Shown here in pieces: positions 41,160-48,232 of a DNA stretch of 64,000 bases. Origin of the DNA: Paraburkholderia caffeinitolerans (GTDB taxonomy: Bacteria > Pseudomonadota > Gammaproteobacteria > Burkholderiales > Burkholderiaceae); the NCBI RefSeq assembly GCF_902859945.1, contig NZ_CADIKL010000006.1, positions 124,001-188,000 of the forward strand, written 5' to 3'. Below the pieces are notes generated by a model that had not been told where the DNA came from, did not search any database, and saw only the letters and a program-made list of their open reading frames with translations. The position numbers and the translations under genes are program-made. Numbering within the stretch: the first letter of the stretch is position 1; every line of letters starts with the position of its first letter.

Positions 41160-42919
41160 TGACCATTGCAGCATTGGACAGAGACGACGCATCGTTGTGC
41201 GAGCCGCGCTCGCATGATGTGGAAGAAGTCCGCGAGATGCGCGGCCCCGACGTCACGAATCGCACCGAGCGGCTCGGCGCCATGCACGGCACGCGGCTCA
41301 GTTTCGTGCGCTCGCTCGTGCGCCGCATGGCGCGCGACAACTGGCGAATCCGCGTCGCGCAGATGGATCTCGACGACAACGGCTATGGCACGTGCGTCTA
41401 TACGATCGAAGCCTATGGCGAGCGTTACAGCCAGGTGATCTTTTCGCAGCACCTGGACGCTACCGAGCGCACCGACCGCGTGATCGCGCAGAAGTGGGAC
41501 ATCACGTCCGCACTCGTGTGCGGCGTGCCTGAAGCAACGGACCTCGCACAATTGCGAACCAACGTGCCGATGCAAGAGGCGGGCCGGCAGCGCGCGCATG
41601 ATCTCGTGCTGTGCCGGGCGAACAAGAGCGTGCGCAACTTCGACTATGTCGTGAATTGCCTCGCCGAAGGGCGGCAGCCGGACCCGGCCGTGTTCGAGCG
41701 CGTCGGCTACCTGATCCGCACGACGGCCGTGTACGGCAATGGAAAATTTGGCATTGCTGATTACACGCGGCTCGTAGATAGCCAGGCGTTCCGCTCGGGT
41801 TTTTCGGCGCAGATGTGTGCGGTATTCGTTTTGCGCGATTTCAGCGTACGTCTTGTCGAGCATATGGCGGCGCGGCGCAATCCGCGTGCAGCGGTCAAGC
41901 TGGCGCGCAGCTACCGGCGATATCTTGGCGTTGGCAACGCAACCGGGCTCGGCATGGCTCCGTTCCTCGTGCGCCACCCGGCCCAACTCGACCAGTGGAT
42001 ACGCTCACGCGAGACCGCGCTCGCGCGCGTGCTGGTGGTCGAGTCTGTCGATGCGGCCACGCTCGCCCGTGCGCGCACGCTGCTCGCACGCGCCGCGCGC
42101 CATATCGCGCAGGTCCATACGGACCATCCGCGCGAGGCCGCGCGCAACGCGCAACTGCTTGTCGAGCTGCCGCGTCTCGAGCGCGCGTTGCAGCACGAAG
42201 CCGGGCAGCCGCAGCCATTGCGCTGGAGCGCACTGCTTGCATGGGCCACCGCGCAACTCTCGTGCGCCGCGCAGGAGGTGCTCGTGGCCGTGCTGCTCGA
42301 ACTGTACCCGGAGCGCGTCGATTCGATCGACTGCGGCGCACCGGTCGACGATACGCTGCGGCTCGATCCCGACATGCGCGTGAGCGCGCTGCGCTCGCTC
42401 GTGGCGCACGACTACCGCTGGGCGCTCACGCAGCCCGAGGCGCAGCGCGTCGATACGCACTTCTTCTGGTACCGCTCCGCCGAGAAGGAGGAGCCGCGTA
42501 TGGGTATCCGCGCGCAAGAGCCGGGCGCCGAGCGCGAGTTGCCGCTCGATATCGCGCGTCAGGTCGTGCGTCTCTATGCACGGCTCCAGGAGGCGAAAGA
42601 CGATATGGGCGTTGCCGCGTTCGTGGCCGAGCACCCCGAGTTTCGCGCGATCGTGCGCCGCGTGCAGTCGCTCGCGGGGCGCCCTTACGGCGAGATTCGC
42701 GAGAACCTGCTCGCAAAGGACATGCTGCCCATCGACCTGATGCGCGCGAAGCTCGCCATGTTCGGCGCGAGCAAGTTCGATCCGAAATCGAACCTGTGGG
42801 TGCGCGTCACGCTGTTCCAGGGGGCGCCGACGCTGGACGATCTCGCGCCCGACATGATCGATGACGGGCTGTTTCCGTGCGTGCCGGACGGTCATGAAAG
42901 AGGGGGGGCACAAGCATGA
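41159..42919 (+). CDS. 586-residue protein of unknown function in the BCCT operon
   Basis: A large, probably cytoplasmic protein with no signal peptide or membrane segment. Visible blocks are NWRIRVAQMDLDDNGYGTCV, YTIEAYGERYSQVIFSQHL, VYGNGKFGIADYTRL and, late, AGRPYGEIRENLLAKDMLPI. Cysteines are few and no nucleotide-binding or Rossmann motif is evident. It starts inside the BCCT stop (TAATG) and its own stop overlaps the DUF3726 start (ATGA), so it is made in step with its neighbours. It is intact and codon use matches the operon. A role in breakdown of the imported compound is likely; the reaction is unknown. Confidence 0.75.
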   Translation: MTIAALDRDDASLCEPRSHDVEEVREMRGPDVTNRTERLGAMHGTRLSFVRSLVRRMARDNWRIRVAQMDLDDNGYGTCVYTIEAYGERYSQVIFSQHLDATERTDRVIAQKWDITSALVCGVPEATDLAQLRTNVPMQEAGRQRAHDLVLCRANKSVRNFDYVVNCLAEGRQPDPAVFERVGYLIRTTAVYGNGKFGIADYTRLVDSQAFRSGFSAQMCAVFVLRDFSVRLVEHMAARRNPRAAVKLARSYRRYLGVGNATGLGMAPFLVRHPAQLDQWIRSRETALARVLVVESVDAATLARARTLLARAARHIAQVHTDHPREAARNAQLLVELPRLERALQHEAGQPQPLRWSALLAWATAQLSCAAQEVLVAVLLELYPERVDSIDCGAPVDDTLRLDPDMRVSALRSLVAHDYRWALTQPEAQRVDTHFFWYRSAEKEEPRMGIRAQEPGAERELPLDIARQVVRLYARLQEAKDDMGVAAFVAEHPEFRAIVRRVQSLAGRPYGEIRENLLAKDMLPIDLMRAKLAMFGASKFDPKSNLWVRVTLFQGAPTLDDLAPDMIDDGLFPCVPDGHERGGAQA

Positions 42920-43647
42920 AGATGGCGATGAACGAACTGGTCTCGCTGTGCCGCGCCGCGCTGGAGGGCAGCGGCTGGACGCAGGGGGATTACGAGGATG
43001 CGGCCGACGCGGCCGTCTGGTTGCAGGCGCTCGGGCTCGACGGCTTGGGCGCGCTGGATGGCATGCTTGGCGCCGAGCCCGGCGAGCGGGTGGTTGTCGA
43101 AGGCGCTGCGGCTGGCGCAAGTCGTGTCCAACGCTGTACGGGGCTCGCGGGCTGCGCGCTCGCGTTCGAGCTTGCATGGGCAGAAGCGACGCGCGACGGT
43201 ATTGGCATCGTGCGCGTTTCGCACGCGCTCGCGCCGCGCCTGGCGCTCTACGGCCTGAAGACGATGAGCGCGTGCGGGCGGTACTTCGATCTCGCGTGGA
43301 GCGATGCCGAAGGGCGTCATTATGCGAGCACCACCGGACAAACAGCCTGGCCGGCCTATCTGGGCTGCGACTCTGGGGCAGCCCAGGCTGCGGGGGATGC
43401 GCACGAGCTGATTGTGCGCTGCCACGCGAATGCCGCACTGCACGTCCCGATCGAGATTGCACCGACGCTTGAGGGCGCCGCCGATCCTTCGGAACTCGAA
43501 GCACGTTACTACGAGACGATCTGGCGCGGCCTCGACGTGGAAGCGTCGCAAACGGCGCGTCTGGCCGAGTGGAAGGGGCGTGTACTGGTCGCAGCGACCC
43601 AATCATCACGCGAGCATGGTGCGGGAGGGGCCGATGACGGATTTTGA
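42916..43647 (+). CDS. DUF3726 family protein
   Basis: A 243-residue protein matching DUF3726 at its start: NELVSLCRAALEGSGWTQGD then YEDAADAAVWLQALGLDGLG. The family has no known activity. It overlaps the 586-residue gene by 4 bases and the RidA gene by 14 bases, showing strict co-expression. There is no signal peptide. The two proteins of unknown function next to each other probably act on the same pathway, possibly as one complex. Confidence 0.75.
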   Translation: MKMAMNELVSLCRAALEGSGWTQGDYEDAADAAVWLQALGLDGLGALDGMLGAEPGERVVVEGAAAGASRVQRCTGLAGCALAFELAWAEATRDGIGIVRVSHALAPRLALYGLKTMSACGRYFDLAWSDAEGRHYASTTGQTAWPAYLGCDSGAAQAAGDAHELIVRCHANAALHVPIEIAPTLEGAADPSELEARYYETIWRGLDVEASQTARLAEWKGRVLVAATQSSREHGAGGADDGF

Positions 43648-44068
43648 GCAAGACACGATGGCGCGATGCCCGGTCGAGGCCGTCCGCACCGGCCTGCCAC
43701 AAAGCCGCACCCCGCTGTTCGAATGGGCGGTGACTGCGAATGGCATGCTGTACACGGCGCAAATTCCCGTCGGCGACGACGGGGCTGTCGTGAGCGGCGG
43801 TATCGAAGCCCAGGCGCAGCAGGTGTTCACGAACCTGCGCCAGACGCTCGCGGCGGCTGGCACATCGGTGGGCGATGTCGCGCAGGTGCTGATCTACGTG
43901 ACGGATCGCGCGTGGCTGCCGGCCGTCAACGCGGTCTGGTTGCGCCATTTCGCGGCGCCATTTCCGAATCGTGCGTCCTTTGTCGTTGCCGGGCTCGCAC
44001 GTGAGGAGATGCTGGTCGAGATCGTTGCTTATGCATGCATGCCCCCTCGCGGGGTGCCAGCCCCCTGA
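43634..44068 (+). CDS. RidA-family protein
   Basis: A 144-residue RidA/YjgF/Rid protein. Family marks are ALAAAGTSVGDVAQVLIYVT (the aspartate-valine block), NAVWLRHFAAPFPNRASFVV and a final VEIVAYA. RidA proteins hydrolyse reactive imines and enamines made by oxidation or elimination of amines. The arginine of active RidA (usually R-T) seems to be replaced in this copy by FPNRAS, where an Arg is present, so activity is plausible. It is the last gene of the operon. Confidence 0.88.
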   Translation: MTDFEQDTMARCPVEAVRTGLPQSRTPLFEWAVTANGMLYTAQIPVGDDGAVVSGGIEAQAQQVFTNLRQTLAAAGTSVGDVAQVLIYVTDRAWLPAVNAVWLRHFAAPFPNRASFVVAGLAREEMLVEIVAYACMPPRGVPAP

Positions 44069-44087
44069 CGCTTGAGGAGCGCTTGGC

Positions 44088-44201
44088 TTACGCGCGCGTC
44101 GCGAAGCCCGAAAAGTGCTCGTTGAACATGGGCTCGATGAACTTTTCCCTGCCGTCATCGAGGCCTCTGGCGGCCTGACGCTGTAACCTTACCAGGAGCA
44201 T
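44088..44201 (-). pseudogene. Possible 3' remnant of a lost gene
   Basis: A 37-residue frame on the minus strand ends EKFIEPMFNEHFSGFATRA, which looks like real protein sequence rather than noise. It is convergent with the RidA operon and has no upstream coding continuation past 44201. It may be the C-terminal stub of a gene cut away by a deletion. I do not recognise the family. Confidence 0.3.
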
Positions 44202-44314
44202 CGTTTGTGTTGGGGCTGTGGTGGCCTCCATGATCCTCGCACAGGGCGAGGCGGCGTCATGACGCCGGCGTTACACTGGGATGATTGTTCGGATCGCGGC
44301 GACAGGAGGAAACC

Positions 44315-44632
44315 ATGGCTGACGTTGGACCGGAAAGCACATTCAGGGGATTGCCTCTGACTCCTGAGCAGGATGCGGAAGTGAGGCACTACATCAAGGT
44401 GAAAACGCAGCATCACCTTCCGTGGGACACACCCGAGTTGCGTGCGATGATCAGGGAGATGATCCGGCCCCCTGAGATTGTCGACGAGGATTCGGAACTC
44501 GACGCAGACGACGCGCGGGCGACCGCCGAGCGCGCAAGGTCTTCCATTGACGAGGCAATGGAGCCGTTTGATGCGAGCGAGGACTGGCACGCGGCCGTTG
44601 ACGCGGAAAACATGAAGCACCCCAGGGGGTGA
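44315..44632 (+). CDS. Small acidic protein, unknown
   Basis: A 105-residue soluble protein rich in Asp and Glu (EIVDEDSELDADDARATAER). It starts with ATG after a perfect GACAGGAGGAAACC ribosome site, so it is probably expressed well. The middle, LPWDTPELRAMIREMIRPPE, is a likely amphipathic helix. No domain is recognised. It stands alone between the RidA operon and the leucine-rich repeat gene. Confidence 0.6.
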   Translation: MADVGPESTFRGLPLTPEQDAEVRHYIKVKTQHHLPWDTPELRAMIREMIRPPEIVDEDSELDADDARATAERARSSIDEAMEPFDASEDWHAAVDAENMKHPRG

Positions 44633-44744
44633 ACCGGTGGCCGGCACATGTGATCGTTGCGGCAGAATAGCGGAGGCTCGGCGCAACCCGTGAGTCATTG
44701 CGCTCGTGTATGAATGAGGCGATCCACTACAAACGGAGACCACT

Positions 44745-46010
44745 GTGGCGAATTTCCCGCCCTCCAACCAAGAACCCGCTGCGCAAGGCGCACGCACAAC
44801 GGTCTCGCGTCGTGCGAGGTTTTGGGTCATCTGCGGAGCCATTGGACTTTTGCTCGTGACACTGTTGGTGGTGTTCAGCCCTTTTCGGGAAAAGCTGGAT
44901 GAACGGGCCCTGAGCGACCTGGGATTTTTCACGGGCGCGTGCAATGACGCTGGCGATTCGGCGCTGACCCGCGAGTCCGGATGCCTGGCATTGCGGGCCA
45001 AATCGACATTGACGACGTCTCAGCTCGCCGCTGCGGTTCCGCACTTAGCCAAGTTTCACGGCAAACTCGAGTTGAGTCTGGCGGACACCACGATCGACAA
45101 CGTCGACTCGCTGAAAGACCTCGATGATCTGGAGTCGCTCGACCTCACGGGCACGCCGGTCTGGAACATCGATGCGCTAAAGGACATGCGCTCCCTGAAA
45201 CGACTCGTGATACACCGCACCCAGGTCCAGAACATCGATGCGGTTAAAGAACTGACGAGTCTGCAATCGCTCAATCTCTGGGATACCCGCGTGTCGAATC
45301 TCGACGCGCTGGAGGACTTGACTGACCTGCGGCAACTCGATCTCCGCGATACGCAGGTTCGGGACCTCGATACGCTGGCGAAGCTGCCTCACCTGGAAGC
45401 GCTCAAGCTGGGTGGCGCGCGGAACGTCAGGAATATCGAGCCGCTCGGTGGGCTGACCACGTTGAAAATACTCGATCTCAACGAGACACAAATCGAGCGC
45501 CTCGATCCCCTGAAGAATCTGCGCGATCTGCAGGCGCTCTATCTCGCGAATACGCCAGTGCGCGACATCGATGTGCTGGCGGGCATGCCTGACCTGAAGA
45601 CGCTCGTGCTCGACGGCTCCAAGGTCGAGAATATCGACGCGTTGCGGGGATTGTCCCAGTTGGACACACTCGTTCTTGCCCGCACGCCAGTCACGAACAT
45701 CGATGCGCTGAAGGGCGTGACGAGCCTGCAACGACTCAATCTCTCCGACACCAGCGTCGAAAACATCGATGCACTGAGTAATCTCAAGGGCCTTCGAACG
45801 CTCAATCTGTTTCGCACCGAGGTTCAGGACATCGATGCGCTGAAGGGGCTGAAGGGTCTGCGAGAGCTTTATCTCGCCAACGCGCCGGTCAAGGACGTCG
45901 ACGTGCTGAAAGGCCTGACCGGGCTGCGGGAACTCGTCCTCTATGGCACCAAGGTCACCAACGTCGATGACCTCAAAACGGCGTTACCCAACACCCGCAT
46001 TGTTTGGTGA
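44745..46010 (+). CDS. Membrane-anchored leucine-rich repeat protein
   Basis: A 421-residue protein with an N-terminal basic stretch, one membrane segment (FWVICGAIGLLLVTLLVVF) and about 14 tandem leucine-rich repeats of 22-23 residues from about residue 100 to the end. The repeat form is L-x-x-L-x-x-L-x-L-x-x-T-x-V-x-N-I-D-A-L, the SDS22-like/internalin-type unit. One repeat differs (RNVRNIEPLGG, no threonine ladder). The start is GTG at 44745. The repeats probably face the periplasm and bind a protein. I see no neighbouring effector domain. Confidence 0.85.
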   Translation: MANFPPSNQEPAAQGARTTVSRRARFWVICGAIGLLLVTLLVVFSPFREKLDERALSDLGFFTGACNDAGDSALTRESGCLALRAKSTLTTSQLAAAVPHLAKFHGKLELSLADTTIDNVDSLKDLDDLESLDLTGTPVWNIDALKDMRSLKRLVIHRTQVQNIDAVKELTSLQSLNLWDTRVSNLDALEDLTDLRQLDLRDTQVRDLDTLAKLPHLEALKLGGARNVRNIEPLGGLTTLKILDLNETQIERLDPLKNLRDLQALYLANTPVRDIDVLAGMPDLKTLVLDGSKVENIDALRGLSQLDTLVLARTPVTNIDALKGVTSLQRLNLSDTSVENIDALSNLKGLRTLNLFRTEVQDIDALKGLKGLRELYLANAPVKDVDVLKGLTGLRELVLYGTKVTNVDDLKTALPNTRIVW

Positions 46011-46024
46011 CCACCCGGCGCAAT

Positions 46025-46057
46025 CGATGGCCGATCGATGGCCGATCGATGGCCGAC
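46025..46057. repeat. Three tandem copies of an 11-bp unit
   Basis: CGATGGCCGAT occurs three times in a row (46025-46035, 46036-46046, 46047-46057, the last ending GAC). It lies 15 bases after the leucine-rich repeat gene, upstream of the DD-peptidase gene. Confidence 0.85.
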
Positions 46058-46188
46058 TACCAGGCACCCAAATTCTGTCTTCTTTCCCACACTCATTCCG
46101 GCAATCAGCCACTACAGTTTAATTGTCGGGAATCGTCCTGCACGTTGGACCCGCCATCGCCTGATTGCCGTCCCAGGGTGTGAATGCC

Positions 46189-47181
46189 ATGAAGCCGTTC
46201 CTTGGCGCGCTAGTGCTCGCGTCTGCGCCTTTCGTCGCGTGGGCACAAACGCCTTTCCTCTATTCGCATAGCGCGATTGTCTACGACGTCGGGAGCGGCA
46301 AGGTCCTGCTGGAAAAGAACGCCGACGACGCCCAGCCGATCGCCTCGCTCACCAAGCTGATGACCGCAATGGTGGTGTTGGACAGCGCCCAGCCGCTGGG
46401 AGACGAGGTGAGCGTCGACGATGACGACATCGACCGGCTCAAGCATTCCGGGTCGCGCCTTCCGACGGGCGTGTCGCTGGAGCGTGGCGAGATGCTGCGG
46501 CTGGCGCTCATGGCGTCCGAGAACCGCGCGGCGTCTGCGCTGTCGCGTGCGTTTCCGGGCGGCCGGCCAGCGTTCATCCGGAGGATGAACGAAAAGGCGC
46601 GCGCGCTGCATATGGCCAATACGCACTTCGACGATCCAAGCGGTCTCTCGCCGGGCAATCTCTCGACGGCACGCGATGTCGTGAAGATGGCGACCGCTGC
46701 GTCGCTCTATCCATTGATCAGCGAATACACGACGCTTCCCCGTTACGAAGAGCAAATCGGCACGAGGACGCGGTTCTATCACAACACCGACCCGATCGTC
46801 CGCTCAGCCGATTGGGACGTGCTGGTCGCCAAGACCGGCTATATCCGCGAGTCGGGACGCTGCATCGTGGTCGATGCCAACATGCCGGGCGGCCAGGTGA
46901 TGATCGCTTTGCTCGGCTCGCAAACATCGTGGGGGCGGTCAGCGGACCTTGTCACGATACGCCGGTGGCTGAACGGCGACGCAACGCCGGTCGTCGCGCC
47001 ACACTGGTACGCAGACGCGCGGCCGCATCATCGCCATTTGATGCTCGCGCGTTCGCATCGCGTCAACGCGCGGTTCGCATCGTACCGGAGCGCTTCAGCG
47101 TCTGGCGCGCACTGGCAGACCATCCGGCACCACGCCGGCAAGCGCGAACACCGCACGTTCGTTGCCGCTTCGGCTTCATGA
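46189..47181 (+). CDS. D-alanyl-D-alanine endo/carboxypeptidase, PBP7-like
   Basis: A 330-residue periplasmic penicillin-binding enzyme that trims peptidoglycan cross-links or peptides. The signal peptide is MKPFLGALVLASAPFVAWAQ. The active site is S53-L-T-K56, S110-E-N112 and K215-T-G217. It lacks the C-terminal beta domain of PBP5, like PbpG. The last 55 residues are basic and His-rich (HHRHLMLARSHRVNARF), an unusual tail. It starts at ATG 46189; a longer TTG frame is unlikely. It is convergent with the PsuG gene. Confidence 0.9.
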   Translation: MKPFLGALVLASAPFVAWAQTPFLYSHSAIVYDVGSGKVLLEKNADDAQPIASLTKLMTAMVVLDSAQPLGDEVSVDDDDIDRLKHSGSRLPTGVSLERGEMLRLALMASENRAASALSRAFPGGRPAFIRRMNEKARALHMANTHFDDPSGLSPGNLSTARDVVKMATAASLYPLISEYTTLPRYEEQIGTRTRFYHNTDPIVRSADWDVLVAKTGYIRESGRCIVVDANMPGGQVMIALLGSQTSWGRSADLVTIRRWLNGDATPVVAPHWYADARPHHRHLMLARSHRVNARFASYRSASASGAHWQTIRHHAGKREHRTFVAASAS

Positions 47182-47234
47182 TGCTTCGCGCGCGGGGGCG
47201 TGATGAGTGTGGCGGCGAACGAGACAAAGGATCG

Positions 47235-48164
47235 TCATCCTGACCTTGCCAACGCGAGCGCCAGCCTCGCCCCGACCTCGGCATTGTGTTTCACGAGCGC
47301 GATGTTTGTCGCGAGGCTGCGGCCACCTGTTAGCGCCTTGATGCGTGCGAGGAGGAAGGGGGTCACGGCCTTGCCGGTGATGCCTTGCGCCCTGGCGTCG
47401 GCTAGCGCCTGCCGAGTCAGGGTCTCGATCTCTTCGCACGGCATCGCCGCGGCTTGCGGCACCGGCGTGCTCAACACCACCCCGCCCACCAGGCCCAGGT
47501 CCCACTTGGTGCGGATGAAGCGTGCCTGGTCCGCTGGGTCGTCCAGCCTGAAATCCGCGCGATAGCCGCTGTCCCGCGTATAAAACGCAGCGAAATTCTC
47601 CTGCTCGCAACTGAGCACCGGCACGCCGTGCGTTTCCAGATACTCCAATGTGAGCCCGATATCCAGAATGGATTTCACGCCGGCACAGACCACGGCCACC
47701 GATGTCCTGGCCAACTCCTGAAGATCCGCGGAGATGTCAAAGGTTTCCGGCGCGCCTCGATGCACGCCTCCCATGCCTCCGGTGACGAACACCTCAATAC
47801 CGGCCAGGGCGGCGCATATCATCGTGCCAGCCACCGTCGTGGCGCCGAGTTCGCCGCTGGCGAGCACCGCCGGCAGATCGCGACGGCTGACTTTGTGTAC
47901 CTGCGCAGCGCTGCCGAGGAGTTCCAGGTCATCGTCGGAAAGACCGATGCGAATTTTCCCGCCGATGCATGCAATCGTCGCGGGTTCGGCGCCCAGGTCG
48001 CGCACCAACGCTTCCACTTCGCGCGCGGTGCGGACGTTTTCGGGGTACGGCATGCCGTGTGCGATGATGGTCGACTCCAGCGCCACTAGCGGGCGACCTG
48101 CGGCCTTTGCGGCGGCGACTGCGGGACTGAGCGTCAACCAGGAGTGTGCGAGGTTTGCGGCCAT
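47235..48164 (-). CDS. psuG: Pseudouridine-5'-phosphate glycosidase
   Basis: A 309-residue PsuG enzyme that splits pseudouridine 5'-phosphate into uracil and ribose 5-phosphate. LVALESTIIAHGMPYPENV is the family opening, with the catalytic lysine region following at VHKVSRRDLP. FVTGGMGGVHRGAPETFDIS and LVKHNAEVGARLA are further conserved blocks. I start at MAANLAHSW (48164); a frame from 48206 would add 14 residues. No pseudouridine kinase gene is adjacent, though PsuK is the normal partner. Confidence 0.93.
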   Translation of the reverse strand: MAANLAHSWLTLSPAVAAAKAAGRPLVALESTIIAHGMPYPENVRTAREVEALVRDLGAEPATIACIGGKIRIGLSDDDLELLGSAAQVHKVSRRDLPAVLASGELGATTVAGTMICAALAGIEVFVTGGMGGVHRGAPETFDISADLQELARTSVAVVCAGVKSILDIGLTLEYLETHGVPVLSCEQENFAAFYTRDSGYRADFRLDDPADQARFIRTKWDLGLVGGVVLSTPVPQAAAMPCEEIETLTRQALADARAQGITGKAVTPFLLARIKALTGGRSLATNIALVKHNAEVGARLALALARSG

Positions 48165-48232
48165 GTTCTTGGGTCTTTGGGTATCTTGAACCTGAGTATG
48201 CAGCATAGGCCTGCGTCGCGACGCATCCCCAT

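Noticed and set aside
42005..44158. A 717-codon open frame on the minus strand across the BCCT operon end
   Set aside because: It is antisense to three confident overlapping genes and has an Arg/Ser/Ala-rich low-complexity composition.
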